In this document: positions 7,995 to 16,240 of the stretch, piece after piece | Position numbering within the stretch: position 1 is the stretch's first letter | Layout: every line of letters begins with the position of its first letter | IMG/VR virus record: IMGVR_UViG_3300035180_002574 | Coordinates: 62,001 to 126,000 of that record | Source of the DNA: a virus | DNA: 64,000 nucleotides | Reading direction: 5' to 3' (one strand) | Notes under the pieces: generated by a model | The model's database searches: none | The model's input: only the letters and a program-made list of their open reading frames with translations | What the model was told of the DNA's origin: nothing | Made by a program: the position numbers and the translations under genes

Positions 7995-9494
7995 TTACTT
8001 TTTTCTCCACTTAACTGATGATGGAAGTTTCACATCAAATCCGTCTTCAGAACTATAGATTTTATATCTAGTTTTAGAGTGCTCTAGCAAGAATGGAGCC
8101 TGATCTATAAAATCAACTACGACAGCATTTTTCTTTGATTCATATTTTCTAATAACTCTTCCAACTCTCTGCAATGCTTTTACGGTAGATTTTCCGCCAC
8201 AAGCAATTACTAATCCAGATAAGCTTGGGATATCTACTCCAATATCAAAAATTCTAGATGCTAATATGCAATCTATTTTATGGTCTAATAGGTCTTTCTT
8301 AACTTTTTCTCGTTCATCTTTATCATTTTTACCATCAAGGATGGCGCACTTCATATGTTGTTTAAAAGTATCGTATAAAATCTTTCCGTGTTTTAAGCTA
8401 TTGAATAGGACCAAGGTTTGATAACCTTTGTCAACCATAGTTTTGGCAGCATCTAAAACTAATCCATTACGTACATCATTCTCAACCACATACTTCTTGT
8501 ATATGGATGGATACGATTTTTCTAATTCATATGGATATGGTGGAACGACTCTGAACCTAATTAGAGGTTGAGCTAAAAATCCGCCTTTGATTAGGCGAGA
8601 TGCGGAAATGTTAACAATATATTTTCCCAAAATGGCTTCTATAAGAAGATCCGCGCCATCATCTCTCCAAGGGCTTCCGCTTAGTCCATATAAATGTTCG
8701 GCAGATGAATGTTTGAATATTTGTTGAATAGTTTCACAGGCAGACATGTGGCATTCATCAATGATGTGAACTTTAGCTTCCCTCATCATCTTATTAATGT
8801 CAGTGTATTTGTTCTTGTTTAATGATTCTTCGTCATCATCTCCATCTAATAGAATGGATTTCTTATCCATACCAATGGCTTGACCTATTGTCCAAATGCT
8901 AGCTATGTTGATATCATGTATCTCACATTTACCATCACCTATAATACCAATAGGCTCATCAAAAATTTCAGAAAAAAATTGATGAAACTGATACAATAAA
9001 TCCTTGCCAATAACATAAATAATTGTCTTTTTCCCAAATTTTGCGGCAATTAATGCCGCAATTAGTGACTTGCCTCCACCCGTAGCTACTTTAATAATTC
9101 CTCGATCATTTTTGTCAACCGCGTCTAAAGTTTCTAATTGGTAGGGGTACGGAGATTTGTTTAGCTTTTCTAATTTGGGCAATATATCTTTTGGATTTCC
9201 CGTAGATTTGGGGGATCTTTTATCTATAATTTCAAACTCTTTTCCTGCATCAGAATAAAATTCTTTTACCCTATCTAATAGTCCGGTAGCAAATTGGAGG
9301 GTTGGGGTAAGCAATTTTTTCATCCCATCCCATTTAACAAACTCTCCATCTCTATTAAAAAACCCCCTGTAAGCAGCGGTGTGTTCCGCTCCTTGAACTT
9401 TGAAGGAAAGATGTTTATCGAGCGCCAGGATATGATCTAAATCAGATTCTTCTGTAATTTGGCAATTGTTATTTCTAATCGTTATTTTTGTCAT
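7995..9494 (-). CDS. UvsW-like superfamily 2 DNA helicase
   Basis: This is a predicted ATP-dependent DNA helicase of the UvsW/XPB-like SF2 group, likely acting in recombination-dependent replication and fork remodelling. In 499 residues it has an N-terminal ~115-residue accessory domain, motif I ATGGGKS (137-143), motif II DECH (246-249) and motif III LSGSP (271-275). C-terminal motifs V (SRIFDIGVDIP) and VI (QRVGRVIRKYE) follow. Length is close to T4 UvsW. The ATG at 9494 lacks a clear ribosome binding site and follows a strong inverted repeat (9503-9542), so its expression may be controlled at the RNA level. Confidence 0.88.
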   Translation of the reverse strand: MTKITIRNNNCQITEESDLDHILALDKHLSFKVQGAEHTAAYRGFFNRDGEFVKWDGMKKLLTPTLQFATGLLDRVKEFYSDAGKEFEIIDKRSPKSTGNPKDILPKLEKLNKSPYPYQLETLDAVDKNDRGIIKVATGGGKSLIAALIAAKFGKKTIIYVIGKDLLYQFHQFFSEIFDEPIGIIGDGKCEIHDINIASIWTIGQAIGMDKKSILLDGDDDEESLNKNKYTDINKMMREAKVHIIDECHMSACETIQQIFKHSSAEHLYGLSGSPWRDDGADLLIEAILGKYIVNISASRLIKGGFLAQPLIRFRVVPPYPYELEKSYPSIYKKYVVENDVRNGLVLDAAKTMVDKGYQTLVLFNSLKHGKILYDTFKQHMKCAILDGKNDKDEREKVKKDLLDHKIDCILASRIFDIGVDIPSLSGLVIACGGKSTVKALQRVGRVIRKYESKKNAVVVDFIDQAPFLLEHSKTRYKIYSSEDGFDVKLPSSVKWRKK

Positions 9495-9502
9495 GATAAA
9501 GT

Positions 9503-9542
9503 AGTACCGGATTAATATACCTTTACGTATATATCCGGTACT
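9503..9542 (-). promoter_or_regulatory. Strong hairpin between endolysin and UvsW-like genes
   Basis: A perfect 10-base inverted repeat (AGTACCGGAT / ATCCGGTACT, 9503-9512 and 9533-9542) extends inward by another six pairs (ATATAC / GTATAT) after a two-base bulge, with a CTTTAC loop. In the direction of transcription it is not followed by a T-run, so it is a poor intrinsic terminator. A regulatory, mRNA-processing or protein-binding site just upstream of the helicase start is more likely. Confidence 0.6.
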
Positions 9543-9565
9543 CTTTTCTCGACATTTTTTAATGA

Positions 9566-10279
9566 TTATGGCTGGGCGACAATCGATGCAATTGCGCTTG
9601 CTAAAGCGTTATCCTGACCCGAATGTAGGTTAAGAATCAATGTAGTAAGATCATTAGAAGAGCCTCTAAATACGTTATGATCCACAACACACTTGATGCC
9701 CGGAACATGATATAAAGATCCGCCTGGGGCAGCAACGTCTCCGGACTTTTGCCAAATTAACCAACCGCTTCCTTTCCAAATGGTTGGAACAAAATTATCA
9801 GGATTAGTTACATATCCTGCCAGCCATAAAGGATACTTTTGTAATGTGGCGGTTACGGTGGGATCTACCTTACCAGCATATTGATTAAAGAAAGGTCCTC
9901 CCGTGTAAACGAAAGGAATCTTTCCAGACCTATTCTCTACCGTTTGTAACCAGGTCAAAACCCACTTAACAAATACCGCTCCAGAAAGAGTTGATTGCTC
10001 AATGTCTAAGGCTAAGAAATCAAATGGAGTTAATTGCCCTACCATATCTAAAAAGAAGTTGGCTTCTTTAACTGGGTCGTTTTGAGTTAATCCATAATGA
10101 TATGTCCCGCGAATTAGTCCGGCATCTTTAATGCCGTTCCAATTATTATGAAACTGAGAGTCAACAATATTCAATCCTTGCGTAGCTTTTGCCGCCGCAA
10201 AACTAACTTGATTAGAAGCAGCCACTGCCTTCCAATCTACTAACCCTTGTGGATATGCAACATCAATCCCATCAATCAT
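9566..10279 (-). CDS. GH25 (Chalaropsis-type) lysozyme, probable endolysin
   Basis: This is a predicted muramidase that cleaves peptidoglycan at lysis. The protein begins MIDGIDVAYPQG, the usual GH25 opening, and carries the catalytic DxE as LALDIEQS (Asp92, Glu94), with Asp6 and a YTGGPFF strand also matching the family. I chose the ATG at 10279 (237 residues), preceded by GAGGA; the TTG at 10303 would add eight basic residues not typical of the family. The GH25 domain fills about 205 residues and leaves a short tail without a recognisable wall-binding repeat. No signal peptide, so a holin would be needed for export. It could alternatively be virion-associated, but it is far from the tail genes. 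Confidence 0.88.
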   Translation of the reverse strand: MIDGIDVAYPQGLVDWKAVAASNQVSFAAAKATQGLNIVDSQFHNNWNGIKDAGLIRGTYHYGLTQNDPVKEANFFLDMVGQLTPFDFLALDIEQSTLSGAVFVKWVLTWLQTVENRSGKIPFVYTGGPFFNQYAGKVDPTVTATLQKYPLWLAGYVTNPDNFVPTIWKGSGWLIWQKSGDVAAPGGSLYHVPGIKCVVDHNVFRGSSNDLTTLILNLHSGQDNALASAIASIVAQP

Positions 10280-10344
10280 GCTTCCTCGTCTTCTTTGAAC
10301 CAAAAACTTTGTATGTCAGAGATTTTAAAATAATGGAGTTTTGC

Positions 10345-10485
10345 TCACTTATCACCAAGGATTAGCCAGGTACAACTATCAGCAGTTCCAACAATGGTTC
10401 CTGGATGCACAGTATGGCTTCCAACCATTACTAAGCACACTTCTTTTCCTTTTAAATCTACGTCATGCCAAAAATTAAATTTCAT
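10345..10485 (-). CDS. Small hypothetical protein (46 aa)
   Basis: A short frame runs from an ATG at 10485 to a TGA at 10345, between the zinc-ribbon protein and the endolysin. It starts MKFNFWHDVDLKGKEV and continues as a small, probably beta-rich protein ending CTWLILGDK. The residue mix looks like coding sequence, but the ribosome binding site is weak and length alone gives little support. Function unknown. Confidence 0.5.
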   Translation of the reverse strand: MKFNFWHDVDLKGKEVCLVMVGSHTVHPGTIVGTADSCTWLILGDK

Positions 10486-10495
10486 AGTTCTAATC

Positions 10496-10900
10496 TTACT
10501 TATAGTTTATTTTACACCTGCGATTAATGCCTTCTGGTTTTTGATCGTTAGATGATTTGAATGCCCATGTTTTGCCACGGCTTCTCAAACATTTAGGACA
10601 TAAGGTAATGCACATTTCATCAGAGAAATATTCGCCATCTGATTTTTCATTTTTATGAAAGCGCACGTTTGTTGAATATATTCTCTGCCTGGTTCTAAAA
10701 ATGTTATTACCCGGAATAGATGACATCATAGATGATGATGCGAAAGATCTAATTCTACGGCGCCGCGGCGCCATTTTGTATGTCCAGAAAAACATTCGAG
10801 TGATCGTGGATCCAGATAATTGTATCTTAGATCCGCATAACGGACACCTAGATTTTGCACCAAAAGTTGAAGATAATGTTATTTCTGTTTTACTTGTCAT
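10496..10900 (-). CDS. Hypothetical zinc-ribbon-like basic protein
   Basis: I do not recognise the family. Two cysteine pairs frame the 134-residue protein: CPLC at 19-22 and CPKC at 101-104, a plausible single zinc site. Between them is a very basic stretch, MAPRRRRIRSF, followed by serine-rich sequence. That suggests nucleic-acid binding, as inference only. The ATG overlaps the stop of the tubulin-like gene in an ATGA arrangement, so the two are likely co-translated. The codons for APRRR create an unusual GC-only palindrome (10759-10772). Confidence 0.6.
   Translation of the reverse strand: MTSKTEITLSSTFGAKSRCPLCGSKIQLSGSTITRMFFWTYKMAPRRRRIRSFASSSMMSSIPGNNIFRTRQRIYSTNVRFHKNEKSDGEYFSDEMCITLCPKCLRSRGKTWAFKSSNDQKPEGINRRCKINYK
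10759..10772. repeat. 14-base GC-only perfect palindrome
   Basis: GGCGCCGCGGCGCC reads the same on both strands and stands out in an AT-rich genome. It lies inside the zinc-ribbon-like gene and encodes part of its basic patch, so codon content may explain it. Confidence 0.7.
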
Positions 10901-12261
10901 TTTCTACGATCCACGACTCCACTTACCAATTTACCAAACGATGAGGACTTGGCTGCAATTTTTTCTTTAATCTTCTGTGCTGCAGATACCGTTTCATTGG
11001 TGCCCGTATCAATCTGAAGATTGAGATTTCTCTGCTCATCTTTACCCTTAACGGCTTGCATGTGCTCATGAGCATCTTTTTTTAACTGAGTTACTCGTGA
11101 TTCGGGCAATCCCAAACCAGTGAACAATGAATAAACCTTAACAACAGGATCAGGAATATCTATCGTATAGATTCCTTTAAAAACTCCTTTTGGAGTACCG
11201 CACTGATCATTGATCATAGCTAACGCATATGTAATACTAGAACTTGGAATTTTTGACCAAACTTCTTTATTTGCCGCGATAATGACACCAACATATTTGG
11301 ACTGCTTAAGATCAAAACCGCCAGCCAACAAGTTCCCATTTAGATTATTAACGACAGCCTCAGCAATGGCTGTGTCCTCTGCATAATTATCTACGGTTAA
11401 TTCTCCGTAAACTGTCAAGCCCTCGCCGTCGGTAAATAACTTACCCCATTCCATAGGATCTAATCCTTTGACAGATGATGGCATAGAGGACAATGTATTG
11501 AAAGAATCAATTGGATCAACAATTGCCTTATTAGCAATCCCATAAAATTCTACCTGGCTTACATTAGCATAAATAGCTTCAATCTTAGCATTGTCTACGA
11601 CAATAAGATTGTTAACCTTTTTTGTCTGAGTTAACTTAGCTAGCTTAGATAATGTTTCAAGAGCATTTGCTTTGGTTTGGGCGTCTTCCGTATCCATTGG
11701 AAGAACCGTGATAACAACCAATGGTTTGCCTTGCTCAGCAAGAAGGTCAACCAAAGTCTCACAAGATCCGGCTCCAGAGCCGCCTCCCAAGCTAAGACAA
11801 AGAACATTTACTTGTGCATTTGATAGCTTATCATTAACTAATTGTGCAATTTCTCCACGATGAGCTTCGGCAGCAGCTTTACCAATTTCAATTTCTTTGG
11901 CGGCGCCTCCCAAACCATATTCTAATAATAATTTGTTTGAATCTGGGACATCAATAAACTTCAAATCCTGCATAGCGGTATTGATGACTATCGAATCATA
12001 ACCTAACTTATAGAAGGTTTCTGCGATACGTGATCCAGCCTGACCAGACCCAACGACACCTAATGCTAGACTTCTTTCCTTCTTTGTTACGATTTTAGCT
12101 GACATATTGTTCTCCTGCTGTTTCGCCTGACTTTTTGCTTTTAATGCGGCAAGTTTGCTCAAATCAATTGAGTCTTCTGATTTTTTTACTTCTGAATTGG
12201 AAACATCATCCACTAATTCTTCTTTTGATTGATTTTCTTCTGTTACTGACGTTGCACCCAT
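10897..12261 (-). CDS. Phage tubulin/FtsZ-family GTPase
   Basis: This is a predicted filament-forming GTPase. Of 454 residues, the first ~64 are a charged extension. The tubulin/FtsZ nucleotide-binding fold follows: T1 loop GSGQAGSRI (71-79), the signature T4 loop GGGSGAGS (159-166), a T5-like region around PMDTEDA (188-194), and a T6/H7 region around residues 228-241. LDPMEW (257-262) could supply the T7 catalytic acids (Asp258, Glu261). The C-terminal tail is basic and helical, ending DRRK. Phage tubulins (PhuZ, TubZ) position replicating DNA or the phage nucleus in the host cell; that role here is inference. The start follows AGGAG. On the minus strand TATAAATA lies ~26 bases upstream, but that 8-mer is common here. 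No TubR-like partner or centromere repeat is seen nearby. Confidence 0.85.
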   Translation of the reverse strand: MGATSVTEENQSKEELVDDVSNSEVKKSEDSIDLSKLAALKAKSQAKQQENNMSAKIVTKKERSLALGVVGSGQAGSRIAETFYKLGYDSIVINTAMQDLKFIDVPDSNKLLLEYGLGGAAKEIEIGKAAAEAHRGEIAQLVNDKLSNAQVNVLCLSLGGGSGAGSCETLVDLLAEQGKPLVVITVLPMDTEDAQTKANALETLSKLAKLTQTKKVNNLIVVDNAKIEAIYANVSQVEFYGIANKAIVDPIDSFNTLSSMPSSVKGLDPMEWGKLFTDGEGLTVYGELTVDNYAEDTAIAEAVVNNLNGNLLAGGFDLKQSKYVGVIIAANKEVWSKIPSSSITYALAMINDQCGTPKGVFKGIYTIDIPDPVVKVYSLFTGLGLPESRVTQLKKDAHEHMQAVKGKDEQRNLNLQIDTGTNETVSAAQKIKEKIAAKSSSFGKLVSGVVDRRK

Positions 12262-12299
12262 TAAATTCTCCTAAATAAAAATTTTCTATTTATAATATA

Positions 12300-13259
12300 T
12301 CACTTTAAAAACCATTGATTTGCTAAATACCACGAAATACATTGCTCAATTCCATCTTTAAACTTATACTTTGGTTCCCACCCTAAAGATTTAATCTTTG
12401 AAGAATTGATACTATATCTGAAATCATGCCCCGGTCTATCTTTGACAAATTCAATTAAATCATGTCCTTTGCCCATTACATTACAGATCTTTTGAACAAC
12501 CTCTATATTTGTATATTCTTGATTTGCCGTAATATTATATGTTTGATTGTCTTCGCCTTTATTAAGGACCTCCAATATGCCGGAGCAATTATCAAATACA
12601 TGTGTCCAATCTCTAATCTGTAGCCCCTGACCGTAGATAGGTATCTTTTGATCGTTTAAAATGCATTTTATAATCTTGGGGATGAACTTCTCCATTGTTT
12701 GCCTTGGTCCATAATTATTGGATGACCTAGTAATGTTATAAGTTAGTCCATAACTTTGATGAGCTGCCTTTACCAATAATTCTCCGGCTGCTTTGGATGC
12801 CGAATAAGGATTTCTAGGATTAAGTGCGGACTCCTCAGACCAAGGAGGATCAGATTCCTTGGTTAATTGACCATATACTTCATCTGTAGATATGTAGATC
12901 AATCTCTCGACATTATGTTTAATGCAGGAATTGATTATTGTTTGCGTTCCTAGCACATTGGATGTGATAAATGAGTTCGGCTCTTGAAGGGAAGAGTCTA
13001 CAAAAGTTTCCGCCGCCCCATGAATAACAATGTTAGGTTGCTCAAATTTGAAAATCGTATCAATAATATGTTGATCTCGGATATCTGCCACATAGAATAT
13101 ATGACTTTTGTTTATGTAGAGAGAGTTTTTGAACTTAGGGTCCACCCTATCCACACTGACGAATTGGTATGGTTGTTTTTCATAAATAGCTTTTCTAATG
13201 AAATTTCCAAAAATAAAACCACAAGTGCCAGTTATTAAAACTTTCTTATTCATTATCAT
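12300..13259 (-). CDS. rmlB: dTDP-glucose 4,6-dehydratase-like SDR enzyme
   Basis: This predicted NAD-dependent sugar-nucleotide dehydratase would make activated 6-deoxysugar precursors for the neighbouring glycosyltransferases. The Rossmann start is VLITGTCGFIFGNF, where the third Gly of GxxGxxG is replaced by Phe. The RmlB-type active site is clear: STDEVYG, then the YSASKAA Tyr-x3-Lys pair. QIRDWTHVFDN and GHDFRY also match the family. At 319 residues it is slightly short for RmlB (about 330-360). I chose the ATG at 13259, overlapping the DUF1653 stop as ATGA; an ATG at 13253 is also possible. UDP-glucose epimerase-like relatives cannot be fully excluded, but the TDE motif favours a dehydratase. 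Confidence 0.8.
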   Translation of the reverse strand: MIMNKKVLITGTCGFIFGNFIRKAIYEKQPYQFVSVDRVDPKFKNSLYINKSHIFYVADIRDQHIIDTIFKFEQPNIVIHGAAETFVDSSLQEPNSFITSNVLGTQTIINSCIKHNVERLIYISTDEVYGQLTKESDPPWSEESALNPRNPYSASKAAGELLVKAAHQSYGLTYNITRSSNNYGPRQTMEKFIPKIIKCILNDQKIPIYGQGLQIRDWTHVFDNCSGILEVLNKGEDNQTYNITANQEYTNIEVVQKICNVMGKGHDLIEFVKDRPGHDFRYSINSSKIKSLGWEPKYKFKDGIEQCISWYLANQWFLK

Positions 13260-13526
13260 CCATTCAATGCATTCCAAAATGTGACTAAAATCTCTCTAGA
13301 CTCTTCTTCACTTATTTTTGAAAATCTAGGGATCTTGTTTCCGTCCAGTTCTACCTCATCTAAGAACATAGATGAGGGGCGCACCCAATAGGCGCATGCT
13401 CCCCAATTGTCATCCACATATAACGCCCTATACATGACCATGTTGTCAAGATTTTCTGAGTGTTTTTGCAATACCCAATACCATATATAAATTACCTGTA
13501 TAGTGGCGATAAACTCCTTGAGTCAT
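13256..13526 (-). pseudogene. DUF1653-family protein split by a single-base frameshift
   Basis: Two frames together make one complete DUF1653 protein. The ATG at 13526, with a good AAGGA site, opens MTQGVYRHYTGNLYMVLG followed by IAK. The second frame then carries HSENLDNMVMYRALY, YWVRPSSMFLDEVE and KIPRF, the family's hallmark run. The switch falls in a run of five A on the minus strand (13463-13467); removing one A gives a continuous 89-residue protein of normal family length. As written, the first frame stops soon after. This may be a real broken gene, a sequencing error in a homopolymer, or, less likely, programmed frameshifting. DUF1653 function is unknown. Confidence 0.75.
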
Positions 13527-13529
13527 TTA

Positions 13530-14357
13530 TTATTCCTTGTATAAATTGTATTTGGTGCTAGTTTCATATAGCTCCCTATCAAGAACTGCTTTATTTGTCC
13601 ATTTATCTCTTAAGAGAGTAAGGTTGTGATTCATAAATAATTTATTGGCGGGATTCTTTTTAAGAGAGGCGCTTTCTTCATGAAAGATATTAGTTTTTCC
13701 ACAATATACAATTTTCTTTTTAAGATTATGCTTAATGGATAAACAAAAATCTACATCATCAAATGCCCAATGAAACTTTTCATCCATTCCATGGATTCCG
13801 GACTTATTTGTCGTACAAACTTCTTTGAAATATCCGGCTCTAGTTAAAAGAACAGCTCCAGTTACTACCTGAAATTCCCTATTTTTTTCTGCATTGCTAT
13901 CAGACTTTTCATTAAGCCTATAGTGAATAGGGGCATTATATCTAGAATCAAATACTACTCCAGCGTGTTGTAGTTTATCAGTTCCAGTAAACAACAGACG
14001 GGCGCCAACCGCTCCCACCGCCGAATCACTTTCTAAAATCTTTTTCATGGAATGAATTGATTTTGTATCATTTATAATGATATCATTATTCAATAACATT
14101 ATCATATCATCATCTTTAGGATTTGCTTCTTTGAAGAGGAAGTTTACTCCTTCTGAAAAGTTTTGAGAATTATTATGGTAAGGAATAACCTTGATGTTTT
14201 CTTTCCATTGAGACGCCATTTCTAGAGTATTATCTCTAGAGGCATTATCCTTGATAAGCCAAGTATAATCCAAATCATGCAAAGCCGGAATAAGAGATTC
14301 TTTTAATTTAGATAGTTTCTCTGCGCCATTCCAGGTTAGGGTTAATAGATAAAGCAT
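13530..14357 (-). CDS. Family 2 glycosyltransferase
   Basis: This is a predicted GT-A-fold glycosyltransferase that moves a sugar from a nucleotide donor. In 275 residues it shows the GT2 opening (MLYLLTLTWNGAEKL), a nucleotide-binding IKDNASRDNT, a metal-binding LLNNDIII (DxD-like region) and an acceptor-side FDDVDFCL acidic cluster. The pattern resembles rhamnosyl- and other deoxysugar transferases, consistent with the nearby dTDP-glucose dehydratase. No membrane segment. Three bases separate its stop from the broken DUF1653 gene. The acceptor (virion protein, host surface or DNA) is not known. Confidence 0.82.
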   Translation of the reverse strand: MLYLLTLTWNGAEKLSKLKESLIPALHDLDYTWLIKDNASRDNTLEMASQWKENIKVIPYHNNSQNFSEGVNFLFKEANPKDDDMIMLLNNDIIINDTKSIHSMKKILESDSAVGAVGARLLFTGTDKLQHAGVVFDSRYNAPIHYRLNEKSDSNAEKNREFQVVTGAVLLTRAGYFKEVCTTNKSGIHGMDEKFHWAFDDVDFCLSIKHNLKKKIVYCGKTNIFHEESASLKKNPANKLFMNHNLTLLRDKWTNKAVLDRELYETSTKYNLYKE

Positions 14358-14376
14358 TTTGTCAGCCTTTTAATTG

Positions 14377-15381
14377 TTATAAACCTACTTTTATAGTTGC
14401 CATTACTGCCACTTCGCCACCAGTACCTACCTGAATAGATGGACCAATATATAAGTTGTTCATGAGTGGAATGTGTTTACCTACGTTATACGCAAAAGGA
14501 GTGAATGAAAACTGTGGGGTTTTACTAACCATACCATAACCAACGCCCAATTCTAAAACAGAAAAATCTGGTTGTTTTTTGAACTGTCCGTAACTCATAA
14601 TTCCTACGCTAATATTTGGAGTAAATTCAGCGTGAAGTGGTGAGGTAAGCGAAACTCCCGCATCTATTCCCATAAATAATCTCGGATTCCACCAAGACCA
14701 TTTTGGTTCTGGATACTCTTGTTTTGTTTCTGCCTTTGAAATAGGCACCACATAGGTTTTACCATCAACTGTGACGGTAAACTTATTGTAGAAATAAGTT
14801 CTTTGGTTCTCGTCCGTACCAACAACTGATGAGACCGAATATTCTCTTGCTTTAATATCTATATTCCAAGGGTCCTTTTGCCAGGCTGAAAAACCTACAG
14901 AACCAATTGGTACTTTTTGATCTCCGAACTTTTCGTTCAAAGATAGATTCTGTTGCGCTTTTAAATATCCATAAGGATCAACATTAGGGCATACCGTTCC
15001 GTCTGGACATACTGGATCTGGTTGTGGATTTGGGTTAACAGGTCCAGTATTGGTGGTTGGAATATGGTTTCCAATTTGAGGATTACTTATAACGGTTACA
15101 ACATTAACCGCCGCAACCTCTGCATGAAGTTTTTTTAAATCATCCTGAATAACTTTAATATTTACGCCATTATCTTTAATGAACTGATCGATGTCTTTTT
15201 TTGTAGCGTATTCATTTTGACTGCGAACTATACCGTCAGCCAACTGTTTTTGTGCAACTACATGAGTCTCTATTGCTTGTTGGCGATTAGCAATTTCTAT
15301 TTGTTTGTAAATAATAAATGACAATAATCCAACAATTAACATTGTTCCTAAAGCAATTAGGATTTTATTTCTAAGAGACAT
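14377..15381 (-). CDS. Membrane-anchored protein with coiled coil and beta-rich C-terminal domain
   Basis: I do not recognise the family. From the ATG at 15381 (334 residues) the order is: a transmembrane helix at about 5-25 (ILIALGTMLIVGLLSF), a coiled-coil-like segment to ~85, and a proline/asparagine-rich linker with two cysteines (CPDGTVC). A ~190-residue C-terminal part follows, with alternating hydrophobic strands resembling a small outer-membrane-type barrel. This topology would place the C-terminal domain outside the cytoplasm. A spanin-like or envelope role is possible, and superinfection control is another guess. A longer GTG/TTG start overlapping the Fpg gene seems less likely. Confidence 0.65.
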   Translation of the reverse strand: MSLRNKILIALGTMLIVGLLSFIIYKQIEIANRQQAIETHVVAQKQLADGIVRSQNEYATKKDIDQFIKDNGVNIKVIQDDLKKLHAEVAAVNVVTVISNPQIGNHIPTTNTGPVNPNPQPDPVCPDGTVCPNVDPYGYLKAQQNLSLNEKFGDQKVPIGSVGFSAWQKDPWNIDIKAREYSVSSVVGTDENQRTYFYNKFTVTVDGKTYVVPISKAETKQEYPEPKWSWWNPRLFMGIDAGVSLTSPLHAEFTPNISVGIMSYGQFKKQPDFSVLELGVGYGMVSKTPQFSFTPFAYNVGKHIPLMNNLYIGPSIQVGTGGEVAVMATIKVGL

Positions 15382-15395
15382 TTTTGTACGCTTTC

Positions 15396-16226
15396 TTACA
15401 CTTGCAAAGCAGGGCACCAATGAATTGTTCTGCCTTCGGGAGTAGTTTCTGATTTAATTTTGTTTCCTAGTGGATCAATCTTTTTCCCATAGACTTTGAA
15501 TTGGCTAGAATATTTGCCTTCTGCGCCATAAGCAGTCTTATAGGTTTGAATTGTGGCTCCCTGGTAATTATATGACTCATGCATTACATTTTTGATGGAC
15601 TCACATATTAAATCTATTTCAGATGATGATAAAGAGCTGCACGATCGCCACGGAGAAACCTTTGCTTGATATAACGCTTCGGCTCGAATGTAGTTACCTG
15701 TGCCTGAAAAAATATTCTGATCCAATAAAACCTGACCAATTGGCTTGTTAGATTTTGAGAGAGTTCTCTTTATCCATTTTTCATAATCTGTATATGAATC
15801 TCGAAATGGATCCCAACCCAACTCACTTATCTTGTCTAATAATTTATTTTGTCCTTTAACGAATTTAATAGTTCCAAAATGTCTGGGATCATTAAAGAAT
15901 AATGATTTTATTTCTTTATCATCTTCATAAAAGACTTCCAGGCAGGGATGTTTCCCCTCGGTGGGGGACCATTGACCAGTCATACCAAAGGTACAGTACA
16001 TATACCAATCATTATCAAATGACCAATACATAAATTTACCATGAGTTGAAATATCTTTCACTATAACTGGACCAGCCGATACTTCTTTCAGAAAATATTG
16101 AAGACCAATAATTGGATCATGAGCATATCGAGAATTTGGTGCGGCATGAGCCGTAATCATTCGCTTCCCTTTAATCAAAGGGAAAATCAAAGCCGCACTT
16201 AATCTTACTTCGGGACCTTCGGGCAT
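15396..16226 (-). CDS. mutM: Fpg/Nei-type DNA glycosylase with degenerate zinc finger
   Basis: This is a predicted base-excision-repair enzyme that removes oxidised bases and nicks the abasic site. The ATG at 16226 gives MPEGPEV, with the catalytic Pro2 and Glu3 of the family. The GTG at 16238 would bury Pro2 and is rejected. Lys64 lies in THGKFMYW, matching the family's conserved lysine. The helix-two-turn-helix segment is SGTGNYIRAEAL. The C-terminal finger keeps GRTIHWCP but has lost its other cysteines, so it probably cannot bind zinc, as in the zincless fingers of NEIL1-like enzymes. At 276 residues the length is normal. It lies inside the glycosyltransferase cassette. Confidence 0.88.
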   Translation of the reverse strand: MPEGPEVRLSAALIFPLIKGKRMITAHAAPNSRYAHDPIIGLQYFLKEVSAGPVIVKDISTHGKFMYWSFDNDWYMYCTFGMTGQWSPTEGKHPCLEVFYEDDKEIKSLFFNDPRHFGTIKFVKGQNKLLDKISELGWDPFRDSYTDYEKWIKRTLSKSNKPIGQVLLDQNIFSGTGNYIRAEALYQAKVSPWRSCSSLSSSEIDLICESIKNVMHESYNYQGATIQTYKTAYGAEGKYSSQFKVYGKKIDPLGNKIKSETTPEGRTIHWCPALQV

Positions 16227-16240
16227 TTTGCAATACACTC

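Noticed and set aside
7166-9494. Group I intron or intein around the HNH gene
   Set aside because: Both neighbouring genes look complete, and no split gene or intron core was recognised.
12287-12294. TATAAATA on the minus strand upstream of the tubulin-like gene, identical to the T4 late promoter core
   Set aside because: In DNA this AT-rich an 8-mer of A and T is expected many times by chance, and the same string occurs inside genes (for example near 54388). The sigma factor's specificity is unknown.
16226-16238. GTG start for the Fpg glycosylase at 16238
   Set aside because: It would place four residues before the catalytic proline, which must be residue 2.
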